Positions 25,151 to 33,149 of a DNA stretch of 36,195 bases are shown one piece after another. The DNA is from Scatosoma sp045542595 (GTDB lineage: Bacteria; Bacillota; Clostridia; Christensenellales; Borkfalkiaceae). Location of the stretch: contig JAZQLI010000031.1 in NCBI GenBank assembly GCA_045542595.1, positions 1 to 36,195 on the forward strand, written 5' to 3'. Within the stretch, counting starts at the first letter, position 1. Each line of letters starts with the position of its first letter. The translations under genes and the position numbers were made by a program. The notes beneath the pieces are model-generated. The model made no database searches. It was not told the DNA's origin and was given only the letters and a program-made list of their open reading frames with translations.

Positions 25151-25340
25151 CTTTGGAGTTCCCCGAAAGGCGAACCTGAGCCATGTTGCGTGGGATATCT
25201 GGCTTTTTTCGGCGGTTTTCACCTTGAAATTTTCCTTTATTTTCAAGCGTTTGCGCAGTTTTTAAGGTGCTGATTTTTCGACGATCTTTTTTTGCCCCAT
25301 TTTTATACCTGTTCTTAGGCTCTCTAAAGCTTCGTTTCAT
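25143..25340 (-). CDS. Small basic protein, candidate overlapping gene
   Basis: The 65-aa frame is rich in Lys and Arg (MKRSFREPKNRYKNG, KKDRRK, RRKKPD) and probably disordered. The ATG overlaps the end of the DUF6100-like gene by 17 bases and has GAGGGGG 8 bases upstream, a real ribosome site. Its stop overlaps a TTG that may start the next gene. It contains copy 3 of the dispersed repeat, which argues for caution: the stretch may be spacer DNA that happens to be open. A nucleic-acid-binding accessory protein is possible. Confidence 0.4.
   Translation of the reverse strand: MKRSFREPKNRYKNGAKKDRRKISTLKTAQTLENKGKFQGENRRKKPDIPRNMAQVRLSGNSKVD
25234..25258 (-). repeat. Dispersed repeat, copy 3
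   Basis: On the minus strand GCGCAAACGCTTGAAAATAAAGG closely matches the copy at 5128-5155, including the GCGCAAA flank, and shares the 14-base core with 323-339. It lies inside a stretch where two reading frames compete (25143-25340). Confidence 0.5.
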
Positions 25341-26001
25341 ACAGTTTTACCCCCTCTTTCGGCATTGTTTTTTCTTGGTTTAGCCAGTCTAAAAATTCAG
25401 ATTGAGGAACCACATAAACCTCCGTTCTTTCAAAGTCGCCTTCTGCTGTACAATCGTAATTGTTGCATAAATACGGACAGTCATCATATAAAACGTAAAG
25501 AGCCACCATATCCGAAATCATATACGTTTCAATATTGTCATGGTCTCGCATATACCGTTTATTGTATTGCGTTCCGTAAACGTGCCGATAAATGAGCGTA
25601 CAGTTTTCATAGCGCACCATCGGTTTCCCTTCAAAAAATCTACGAAGCGCGGGCCATAAAATACCGCGAATATAGTCTACACCGCCAAACCCTTTTTTAG
25701 GCAGTAACTTTGGTATCCGAATAGAAAACCAACCCTCTTTCGTAAAACCGATTTCCACGGGAACACTCTTTTCAATGCATTCTTCAATATCCCGATGTGC
25801 TTTCGGATTGCCTGTATAACAGGGCAACGTTCTTGTTAATAGCGCCATTTTCTCCGCTATCGCTGCAAGTTGAAACGCTTCCGAATACGCTTGCTCTTTA
25901 TTCCCCGTAGTATAAAAGTGCCGAATAAATCGACACTCTTCTTGCAGTTTTGGAATCTCGCGTTCGATACGGTATAAAGTCGATTCAAATTTATCACTCA
26001 T
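25324..26001 (-). CDS. DUF6100-like mobile-element protein
   Basis: The 225-aa soluble protein has a helical N-terminal part (RIEREIPKLQEECRFIRHFY, EMALLTRTLPCYTGNPKA pattern with AEKMALLTRTLPCYTG) and a C-terminal part with YDDCPYLCNNYDC. The N-terminal pattern matches what I recall as DUF6100, found in clostridial ICEs; its function is unknown. The ATG at 26001 is preferred: GGAGGG lies 8 bases upstream, and the start overlaps the stop of the preceding gene by 8 bases. A start at 26067 would lie deep inside that gene. It is part of a tightly packed run from VirB4 to VirD4. Confidence 0.65.
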   Translation of the reverse strand: MSDKFESTLYRIEREIPKLQEECRFIRHFYTTGNKEQAYSEAFQLAAIAEKMALLTRTLPCYTGNPKAHRDIEECIEKSVPVEIGFTKEGWFSIRIPKLLPKKGFGGVDYIRGILWPALRRFFEGKPMVRYENCTLIYRHVYGTQYNKRYMRDHDNIETYMISDMVALYVLYDDCPYLCNNYDCTAEGDFERTEVYVVPQSEFLDWLNQEKTMPKEGVKLYETKL

Positions 26002-26524
26002 CTTCCGTTCCCTCCGTAAAAAACCGCACGATCGGCTCGGCGTTTTCTTGATATTCCAGTATCGCAAATACGCACGGCGCGTCCGGCAATGATACTCTTG
26101 CGATCATTCCCACGTTCTCCACAACAATAATGTATTTATCTGCTCCGCTTTGAGGCAGTAACGCCGCTAAATATTCTTCCCCTTCAAAAAGTACGGCAAC
26201 TTCATATCCGACTTTCTCTTTCAAGAAAAACAACTGCGCAGGATGCGTTGCAGGGTAATGGTCTAACGGGTTTACTTTATCAATAAATTGTAGCATTACC
26301 CATAAGGCTATAACCGTCTTGTTATTCACCTTGCAAAGCTCGTCCATTGCCAAAATTTCGCCTTTGCAAAGCTCGGCAATGCGCTGTTCACGAACCAAAT
26401 TCCGTATGATTTTCTCGGCGGTTTTTTCTTCGGTCTTGCGTAGCATTTTAATTGCTTGCGCTCTCGTCATCGCACCGTATTGCGATAACCATTTGAGTAA
26501 GTATCTTTCGTCTTCTAAAAGCAA
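25994..26524 (-). CDS. DUF5697-like winged-helix protein
   Basis: The 176-aa protein begins LLEDERYLLKWLSQYGAMTR followed by AQAIKMLRKTEEKTAEKIIR, a likely winged-helix DNA-binding fold. A C-terminal alpha/beta part follows (AVLFEGEEYLAALLPQ). The layout resembles DUF5697, which I recall next to DUF6100 in similar elements. The TTG at 26524 is the start, with AAGGAGG 7 bases upstream. It lies between VirB4 and the DUF6100-like gene. It could be a regulator or an origin-binding protein; the sequence does not decide. Confidence 0.6.
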   Translation of the reverse strand: MLLEDERYLLKWLSQYGAMTRAQAIKMLRKTEEKTAEKIIRNLVREQRIAELCKGEILAMDELCKVNNKTVIALWVMLQFIDKVNPLDHYPATHPAQLFFLKEKVGYEVAVLFEGEEYLAALLPQSGADKYIIVVENVGMIARVSLPDAPCVFAILEYQENAEPIVRFFTEGTEDE

Positions 26525-26545
26525 TGTTTTACCTCCTTACTGCTT

Positions 26546-29005
26546 TCATTTTCGGGCAAACAGTTCTTCCAGTTCCGCCCGATCCGTCGTTATCATTTCT
26601 TTCTCTTCCGTGCTTGCTTTCACGGAAACGGGGACTTTGTTCGAACTCGAACATATCAATGCTTCCCCTCGCTCAAACCGCGTAACGGCACTTACTTCCG
26701 TTTTCGTCAGTTTCAAAATGTCCTGTACGTATTTCGCCTCGTCAGGCTCAAGATTGAGAATAATCTTGTTTTGGCTATTGTTGATAATCGCTCGTCCGTA
26801 CTTCCCATCTTCCAAGCTAAAAAAGTCCGACAAATCCTGCGTCGCCGCTATTGCAGCACCGCCATAGCCACGGATTGTCTTGAATATATTCAAACAAAAA
26901 TCGGCGGCAAGTCTATTACTTGATGCACCGATGAGTTGCCATATTTCGTCTATATATACAGCCTTTTTCTTTATCCTATCCGCCTTGATATTATCCCAAA
27001 CGTAATCCAGCGCTATCATCATCCCAACGGGCAATAACTTACCTTTGAGTTCAGATAAATCTAACACTACGTATTTATTCGATAAATCCACGTTTGTTTG
27101 GCGGTTGAATGACTGCGCTGAACCCGTAACGAATCTACTTAATATAATTGCTATTCGTTCCGCGCGTTCTACGCCTTTCAAGTTCTTATGTAAGTCGCCA
27201 AGTATCGGCATTCGCTTCATCTTTAGAGGCGCCGCATTTGCGTCCACGTACAAAGACGAGTTCTTATGCGTAATCCCGAATTGCTTATACGTCTTTACCA
27301 GCGCTTCATCAAAAATCTGCTCTTCTTCGTTAGATAAATCGGGTATCAATAAGGAAAAGAATATCATTAGTTGCTGTATTTTTCCCGCTAAAATTGAACC
27401 ACTACTCCCGCCCAAATCTTCGATTAAGTCGGTTTCGGTGGATACTGTATGGCGTATTTCCATTACGTTGATACAATGCGGTGAACCGGGCGCTATCTTG
27501 ATATAAGTTCCCCCAATTTTTTTACAAGCTCTTATAAACTCATGCCCTTTAATCGGGGCGATTATATAATTTTGCACCCCTCGCATACGCATCCGTAGTG
27601 CAAGCAGTTGCATTGTAAACGTCTTCCCTGCACCGCTCGTCCCAATAATGTTTAGGTTCGCGTTCTTGTTCTTCTTCGTATTGAAAAGGTCTATAATGCA
27701 AAGGGAGTTATTATGCTGATTTACACCCAGCAATACTCCGCTATCATCCGACATTTCATAGCTCGTGAACATATAGAGAGACGCTGCGCTACTTGTTAAA
27801 ATGTTGCGTTTCGCCTTCTTTTCTAAATATGGCTCGATATGCAAAAACGGCATTACCGTTTTCAGTGCCATCTCTTGACGATACCGACAATCCGACAAAT
27901 ACACGTCTATGGATTTCAACATATCCGTTATTTGTTGTTTGCGCCAAATAAGTTCCTTTAAGGTCTTTGCGGATACCGTAATAAAGATACTCATATAAAA
28001 CAGGTCTTCGTTATTACTTGCAAGACCGCGCTTGATATAATATCCAGCGTTAATCGAATCGGATAATTCTTCATAATCCGTACTCGTGTCCTGCATTCCC
28101 TTAATCTTCGTCCTGTTCAAACGGATACGTTGTGCCACTTTATCAATAATTCGGCTACGGTTTTCTTTCCGTAAATGAATATCCACGTCAATCCCTTCGC
28201 CTGCATTGATGAGCGCCGACATCCAGCCTGCCCGAACGGCGCTTGGATATCCGTTACCTTTTATAAAGAGTACGCTATAATACATACCGTCCATAATCAC
28301 GTACCTGCTATGCGTAAAATCTATCCCGCGCGGGACTATAAACGCCGAAACGGGGATACCAGGTACTTGATCAACGCCTATCGTTTTATTTTCCCGTTGC
28401 ATTACGTCTACGATAATTTTCTCTACCCTATCCGAAAACGGCTCGTCTATACACGACTTCCTGTTAAAGAAAATATACAACATTTCCGCTGTTGCTTCGT
28501 CTTCATCCTCATACTCTAATATCGTGTTTCCACAAAGTCCAAAGTATGCCCTTGCGTTCTGCTCTACCGCTTTTAGCGCGCTATACGCCGTAGAGAAATC
28601 GTCATACAGTCTATGCGGAGATTCGTATTCAAAAATCAGAAAAAAACGTCTTGTCAACGCTTCTTTCGTGCCTACGTCTTTGATGAGCTGTATATATCCT
28701 TCCCCAAGCTCTTTGCATTTACGGTTTTTCTCTTTGGATAGTTCTTCCCGTAAAATCGCAATATGCCTATCCGAATCCGCTTTTCGAGTAATACTCTTAA
28801 ACTGTAAGCGTATAGGTGAAATTTTTAGCCAATTTGCAAACGTCGTAATGATATTATACTGCTCGTCTTCCGAGCGTAGCATAAAGTTTATAGGCTCGAT
28901 TTCAAGGATTTTAAGGTATCGACCGTCAATCGTTTCGACGATCCCCGCGCGGATGTTTTTGATAGGAATAAAATCCTGCACGCTTTCTTGCTTTTTCTTA
29001 TTCAT
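26546..29005 (-). CDS. virB4: VirB4-family conjugation ATPase (second of two)
   Basis: This is the type IV secretion ATPase of the canonical set. Walker A IGTSGAGKT lies near residue 455 and Walker B AVYIDEIWQLIG near 682, followed by an AATQDLSDF motif. The N-terminal half carries the usual VirB4 recognition domain with no membrane helices. At 819 aa it is full length. It begins at ATG with AAGGAG 10 bases upstream and overlaps the PrgI gene by 8 bases. That PrgI-VirB4 pairing is standard in Gram-positive conjugation modules and resembles the CD1110-type VirB4 of clostridial elements. It is clearly diverged from the VirB4 at 13791-16415. Confidence 0.94.
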   Translation of the reverse strand: MNKKKQESVQDFIPIKNIRAGIVETIDGRYLKILEIEPINFMLRSEDEQYNIITTFANWLKISPIRLQFKSITRKADSDRHIAILREELSKEKNRKCKELGEGYIQLIKDVGTKEALTRRFFLIFEYESPHRLYDDFSTAYSALKAVEQNARAYFGLCGNTILEYEDEDEATAEMLYIFFNRKSCIDEPFSDRVEKIIVDVMQRENKTIGVDQVPGIPVSAFIVPRGIDFTHSRYVIMDGMYYSVLFIKGNGYPSAVRAGWMSALINAGEGIDVDIHLRKENRSRIIDKVAQRIRLNRTKIKGMQDTSTDYEELSDSINAGYYIKRGLASNNEDLFYMSIFITVSAKTLKELIWRKQQITDMLKSIDVYLSDCRYRQEMALKTVMPFLHIEPYLEKKAKRNILTSSAASLYMFTSYEMSDDSGVLLGVNQHNNSLCIIDLFNTKKNKNANLNIIGTSGAGKTFTMQLLALRMRMRGVQNYIIAPIKGHEFIRACKKIGGTYIKIAPGSPHCINVMEIRHTVSTETDLIEDLGGSSGSILAGKIQQLMIFFSLLIPDLSNEEEQIFDEALVKTYKQFGITHKNSSLYVDANAAPLKMKRMPILGDLHKNLKGVERAERIAIILSRFVTGSAQSFNRQTNVDLSNKYVVLDLSELKGKLLPVGMMIALDYVWDNIKADRIKKKAVYIDEIWQLIGASSNRLAADFCLNIFKTIRGYGGAAIAATQDLSDFFSLEDGKYGRAIINNSQNKIILNLEPDEAKYVQDILKLTKTEVSAVTRFERGEALICSSSNKVPVSVKASTEEKEMITTDRAELEELFARK

Positions 29006-29318
29006 CTATCTTAATCTCCTTCTTAAAATGTAGTTTCCTTTTCCGTCTTAAAAACTTAAAAATATGCCCTATGTATTCAAATAACGAGTCCCCGTCTATG
29101 CCCATCATTGTAATAAGCCCCAACGGGAGCATCGTCAATACCATTACGATAATCCGCACCATACCGCTCATCGGTATTAATGCGCCTTCAATATAACCTA
29201 ACCCTGCTAATAAAACCACCGTTTCCACGGCGTTTCGGAATGATAACAATCCGCCAAGCCATTTCCCCGAGTCTGTGTAATTTGCAGGAATCACGTAATA
29301 TTTATTCTCTTCTTCCAT
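28998..29318 (-). CDS. PrgI-family membrane protein
   Basis: The 106-aa inner-membrane component of Gram-positive type IV secretion has a short N-terminus with the YYVIPANYTDSGKWLGG motif, two adjacent membrane helices (VETVVLLAGLGYIEGALIP and IIVMVLTMLPLGLITMMGI), and a basic tail. PrgI proteins usually precede VirB4 and correspond to VirB3, which fits here: the stop overlaps the VirB4 start. A GGGGGAGA site precedes the ATG. No oddities were seen. Confidence 0.88.
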   Translation of the reverse strand: MEEENKYYVIPANYTDSGKWLGGLLSFRNAVETVVLLAGLGYIEGALIPMSGMVRIIVMVLTMLPLGLITMMGIDGDSLFEYIGHIFKFLRRKRKLHFKKEIKIDE

Positions 29319-29328
29319 ATTCTCCCCC

Positions 29329-30204
29329 TTACTTCTCCTCCGCTAACGTTTTTCTAATCGATTCCGTCATATACTCTACATATTCACGATTACTTATGCC
29401 GTAGCTATACTCTGCGTCTAAATCCAAATTAAACGCGTCCAAAATTACGCTGTCGTCAAATGGTGATATCGTGCAAACCAAATAATTTACAGTTTCAAAC
29501 AGTACTTCCCCTAATGAATTTACTACCTTTCTTTGCAAAGTACGCTCTTCATAGCTTACAGGAAACATCCTGTCCGATACTCTATTCATTTTCTCTAATA
29601 GATTGCTTTTACTTGTGTTCTGTTGGTTCATGGATACAGAGTACGACGCCAAAATATAGCATACGTCGTAGACCTGTTCTTTCCTTGTATTATCTACGAT
29701 ATTCGCAAGAGATAACACTAAATCAAAGGCAGAACCTGTAAGACTATCTACTATTCTTTCAAGAGTAGAATCGTAAGCGTCGTTTATCGTATTGTTTATA
29801 GATACAGATAAATCGTCGTAAGAATCCAAGAAAGAATTTTTACCGGTAATACCGCCAAATACAATACTTGGCAAGGATACGATTGTGATGATGAGTATAA
29901 GCACAAACATACAAACACAAATCAGTATTTTTAAAAGCGTATGTCTTAATGACCACGCCGCTGAAATGACTGCACCCCACGGTCCGCCTATGGCTGCGCC
30001 TTTGGCAATTCCAGCCACAGCCTTACCCGCTTTAACGCCGGCATTAACCGTCGAGGCAGCGGCGTTAGCGGTTGCTCTTACACTATCCGTAGCCGCTTTT
30101 GCGGTTTTCCCCGCTGTTTTTGCTGCTTTCGCCATTTGCTTGGCTGCATTACCATAATTGTCCGAGCCTTCCCCTACCTGCTGCTTCGTCGGTTCTTGTG
30201 CCAT
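29329..30204 (-). CDS. CD1108-like membrane protein without hydrolase domains
   Basis: The 291-aa protein has an N-terminus of about 85 residues rich in Ala, Lys and Gly (AAKQMAKAAKTAGKTAKAA), one membrane helix near 95-115, and an extracellular domain of about 175 aa. In clostridial ICEs the gene in this slot (CD1108 family, VirB1-like) has a similar N-terminus and helix but continues into lysozyme-like and NlpC/P60 wall-hydrolase domains. None of those is visible here, and the protein is short. The extracellular part has no motif I recognise. The element therefore shows no wall hydrolase of its own in this window. GGAGG lies 13 bases before the ATG. Confidence 0.6.
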   Translation of the reverse strand: MAQEPTKQQVGEGSDNYGNAAKQMAKAAKTAGKTAKAATDSVRATANAAASTVNAGVKAGKAVAGIAKGAAIGGPWGAVISAAWSLRHTLLKILICVCMFVLILIITIVSLPSIVFGGITGKNSFLDSYDDLSVSINNTINDAYDSTLERIVDSLTGSAFDLVLSLANIVDNTRKEQVYDVCYILASYSVSMNQQNTSKSNLLEKMNRVSDRMFPVSYEERTLQRKVVNSLGEVLFETVNYLVCTISPFDDSVILDAFNLDLDAEYSYGISNREYVEYMTESIRKTLAEEK

Positions 30205-30227
30205 TGTTTTTATATTACCTCCTTGTT

Positions 30228-32306
30228 TTATTCTCGCTTTCTTCTCGGGGATTGAGTGCTACTCATATCCCGTCTTGACGGTTCTGCATACCTTGACGGT
30301 GTGCCGCTATACCGTACGGTTTCTACGGATACCGTTTTCACATTTCCGTCCGCACCATATACAGCTTCCCCGTCTTCATATACAGGTCGCCTTTCTACGC
30401 TAGCCGTGCCGTGAATACCATACCACGAATTACCGTTTGCATCTTCATACACTTGATAATCCCCACGCGGGGTTGTGTATTGCGACGCATCATAAAACGT
30501 TGTTCCTGACCCGTCTTCGTGACGAACCTCAAAATGCCCGTGTTCGCTTCCCGAACCATCTACTGACGTAATCGGTTGGTCATAACTTGGCATAAAGTTC
30601 TCAAACTGTGCATGATTATAATCATTTGCGTTTACACCTTCTTCAAAGGCAGGGATTTCAGAGCGCGGTTGCATTGCGTACCAATCCACTCCGTCTGCCG
30701 TTTGAATAATAGAATGTGGCGCGTCTGGTTCTTCAAAATACGCGCTGTTATACCACGTACTTTGCCCGTTCGGTGTCGTCGCAGCAATCACTCCGTTATC
30801 TATTGTACGAAGCGTTGTACCGCCTTGTGCTGTAGGGAACGTTGCTTGAACCTGTTCACCAGCTCCACCGTTAAACGTAGGAGCATTGAAAAACTGTCCT
30901 GCATTTGCCCCACTTGCCGTTTGATACCAAGTAGAACCATCCGACGCAGATACAACAGAATGTGGGCCTTGCGGTTTATCAAATTGTTCTGCATTAAATA
31001 AACCCAAAGACGTTTGCTTGCCGTCTACTCCCATGGCATTCGTGGTAATTTTACCGCCTGATATCTCCGTTCCAGATAAATTTTGACCTTTTAGATGTGG
31101 CATATAATTGCCTAAACTTCTATCTGCAATATCTCCACCGATTTTACCCGATACATTAGGGGTTTTACTTGCAACAGATGAGATGGAATTCCCGTTCAGC
31201 GTTGCACCGTTTCTTGCCGCCATACCCCCGAACATTCTTCCAAAGAAACCGATACTTCCGCCCATACCCATCTTTTGTCCGCCTTGCGTTACCGCATCAC
31301 GAACGTAGGAATTACCGCTAAACTTATTGGCAAGCCCTGCCATAAATCCTCCACCAGTTCCACCAGATACTCCAGCACCGGCAAATGCTTGTCCAGCTTT
31401 CATAAAGCCACCGCCCATACCTGTAACCACTCGTGCCGCCATAAGAAGTTCAAACCCAAGTCCACTTCCCGTTTGCGCCACGTTTAAGCCAATAGACGCA
31501 AGGTATGAATCGAAACGTTGCGCTGTCTTCAAAAATGCAATTGCACAAAACAACCAAAGGAAAATACTTCCCTTCCCATTCGATAACGTTCCACCGTTCG
31601 CCATATAATGTCCTACTGAACTGTTAAACGCACGTAAAAACCATACGTTCATAATCAGCAGTAAAAGCTGTGAACCTACCATTCTACACCAAGATTTGAA
31701 AACCTGTCCCGTTGCTTTGGATGCCCCCATTGAATATGCGAGTGGCGACGTATAACAAAGCACGCCGACTACAACGTAACGTTCTACCACTTCAAGTAAG
31801 AGCTTGAAATAGTTCCACCCTAATGCTATCATTAGGATTAAGACAAGTATTTCCCCTACAACCGATAAAGTATTTACGAAGTTCTTTAACCCATTTTTAA
31901 GCACGTTCTCTATCCCGACAAACGTAAACGTTTCTCTGCCGTTAGATAAATCCATTAGTGCTGTATACGGAGCTTTTGCTATTTCCAATACATATAAAAA
32001 GATTGGTTTCGCAAACCAAATCAATACCGCGAATAACGCGCTTCTAAGGATTAAACTCCAAGGGTTCTCTGCTTCTGTAATCGGTCCGCCAAATGAACGG
32101 AATAACTGCCATACGGTTATTAGGAACAATATTGTCCAAGCTATGTACTGCATAACGGTAAACGCTGTTGAAACAAACGGAAAATAGGATTCCATTGCAA
32201 GCATATCCGTCCCGAGTGCGTTTAGAAATATTCCAGAAACGGCATCCATAAGCTCGGTTGTCGTTCTTGCTACCCAGTCCACTATGCCCTCAAAAATCCA
32301 GTTCAA
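30228..32306 (-). CDS. VirB6/TrbL-family channel protein with repeat-rich C-terminus
   Basis: The 692-aa protein has six or seven membrane helices in its first ~300 residues, as in TrbL/VirB6 conjugal channel proteins (CD1107-type in clostridial elements). A Gly-rich linker (GGGFMKAGQAFAGAGVSGGT) leads to a hydrophilic C-terminal half. There a degenerate motif ending in WY or FY recurs at least five times (SDGSTWYQ, NGQSTWYN, ADGVDWYA, GSGTTFYD, ANGNSWYG), often near 'P.APHS'. The start is TTG with AGGAGG 9 bases upstream. It sits between the pilin-like gene and the CD1108-like gene. Such variable tails may define specificity; this is inference. Confidence 0.82.
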   Translation of the reverse strand: MNWIFEGIVDWVARTTTELMDAVSGIFLNALGTDMLAMESYFPFVSTAFTVMQYIAWTILFLITVWQLFRSFGGPITEAENPWSLILRSALFAVLIWFAKPIFLYVLEIAKAPYTALMDLSNGRETFTFVGIENVLKNGLKNFVNTLSVVGEILVLILMIALGWNYFKLLLEVVERYVVVGVLCYTSPLAYSMGASKATGQVFKSWCRMVGSQLLLLIMNVWFLRAFNSSVGHYMANGGTLSNGKGSIFLWLFCAIAFLKTAQRFDSYLASIGLNVAQTGSGLGFELLMAARVVTGMGGGFMKAGQAFAGAGVSGGTGGGFMAGLANKFSGNSYVRDAVTQGGQKMGMGGSIGFFGRMFGGMAARNGATLNGNSISSVASKTPNVSGKIGGDIADRSLGNYMPHLKGQNLSGTEISGGKITTNAMGVDGKQTSLGLFNAEQFDKPQGPHSVVSASDGSTWYQTASGANAGQFFNAPTFNGGAGEQVQATFPTAQGGTTLRTIDNGVIAATTPNGQSTWYNSAYFEEPDAPHSIIQTADGVDWYAMQPRSEIPAFEEGVNANDYNHAQFENFMPSYDQPITSVDGSGSEHGHFEVRHEDGSGTTFYDASQYTTPRGDYQVYEDANGNSWYGIHGTASVERRPVYEDGEAVYGADGNVKTVSVETVRYSGTPSRYAEPSRRDMSSTQSPRRKRE

Positions 32307-32336
32307 TAAGCATCACCTCCTTCTCTTATCCCGGAT

Positions 32337-32702
32337 TTAGCCGACATAGTTCCCGCCGGTAATCAACGGTTGCAAGTAAGCCACGATAAATCCAAGCGAA
32401 TTCAAGATTATCCACGTAATCACGATACGCTTAATCCACGCCGTAGCTTCGTCTACCGCTTTTTGGTTTCGAGAAACCATTCTTATTACCAACGCTACTG
32501 CTGCCATTGTGACTGCCACGATTGTGCTAATTGCCACGATTTTACCGTAGAAATCTCGCATAATCGTAGAGAACCTATCCCAAATCGTTTCCGCTTCCGC
32601 TGCAAACGTTGGCTGAATACATACGATAAGCGCCATTATGACTGCTACGAGCGTCCAATACAATACCTTCGGTTTTCCTCTTGCTTTTTCTTGTTTCAGC
32701 AT
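32337..32702 (-). CDS. VirB2/TrbC-like pilin of the canonical set
   Basis: The 121-aa protein has a signal-like N-terminal helix ending in PTFAAEAE (about residues 16-36) and two further membrane helices (IVAISTIVAVTMAAVALVI and IVITWIILNSLGFIVAYL) joined by SRNQKAVDEATAWIKR. That is the VirB2/TrbC pilin layout. It is only loosely similar to the four proteins of the left-hand pilin family. It is the first gene of the canonical transfer run, with AAGGAGG 6 bases before the ATG. The upstream 450 bases lack a gene. Confidence 0.78.
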   Translation of the reverse strand: MLKQEKARGKPKVLYWTLVAVIMALIVCIQPTFAAEAETIWDRFSTIMRDFYGKIVAISTIVAVTMAAVALVIRMVSRNQKAVDEATAWIKRIVITWIILNSLGFIVAYLQPLITGGNYVG

Positions 32703-33149
32703 CCTGCACCTCCTTATATAATTTCAATAAAGATACGTGCTTTCTGCAAACGCTAAATCCAAAACTTAAAATTGTAGGCAATTCCTATTCTTTGATTTTT
32801 CTTTTACTACTTCACGTACCCTATTTTCTAAAATAATATACTATAACCACTTTCACTTGTGATTGAAGAAACTTATTTAACCGCCTATAATCCACTTGGC
32901 AAAAATACCTCCTTTAATGATTTTGTTAAAAAATTTGCACGTTGACAAAAGGCCAGTTCCTTCGCCCTTTCTTTGACCGAGTAATTTGCAGGGTGCCGCT
33001 ATGCGCGCAATTAAACGTTGGGCGAGCTCTTGTCTTCGCACACTATCCGAACGTGCCTGTATCCTTCCTGATGCAACGCTATTCAGTTGTAGTTTATATC
33101 TATTACGCTCTCATAAACGGAAACCGTATATGTAAGCGATAATAGCGAA
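32703..33149 (-). other. Gene-free region upstream of the transfer genes; possible control region or oriT
   Basis: The 447 bases have no supported gene. They hold a long inverted repeat (33100-33145), a dyad TCACTTGTGA (32853-32862) next to a weak promoter-like TATAGT, and a strong ribosome-like CCTCCTTT (32908-32915, minus strand) with no real ORF after it. A more GC-rich stretch at about 32940-33090 may be structured RNA or an origin. On the minus strand it contains ATAGTGTG, resembling the MOBV nick region, flanked by TTCG/CGAA. It is a natural place for the transfer promoter and, if the element has one here, oriT. Neither is proven. Confidence 0.35.
33100..33145. repeat. Long imperfect inverted repeat just after the regulator gene
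   Basis: On the plus strand CTATTACGCT pairs with AGCG-A-TAATAG, and CATAAACGG pairs with CCGTATATG around an AAA loop. That gives about 18 pairs with a single bulge, a 2x2 internal loop and one mismatch. It starts 5 bases after the stop of the HTH gene. No clear U-run follows on the minus strand, so it is not a typical terminator of that gene. An oriT arm, transcript stabiliser or protein site is possible. Confidence 0.6.

Noticed and set aside
32821..32895. 24-codon minus-strand frame (GTG start) after a strong AAAGGAGG
   Set aside because: The ribosome site is 12 bases from the GTG and the peptide shows nothing recognisable; kept only as a note in the regulatory region.
33030..33065. ATAGTGTG as a proven MOBV-type nick site
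   Set aside because: Only the left half of the consensus fits, the bases after the nick position differ, and no MOBV relaxase is seen; kept as a weak hint only.
32942..33142. 66-codon plus-strand frame starting with TTG
   Set aside because: No ribosome site, opposite to all genes, and it covers the long inverted repeat; no recognisable protein.
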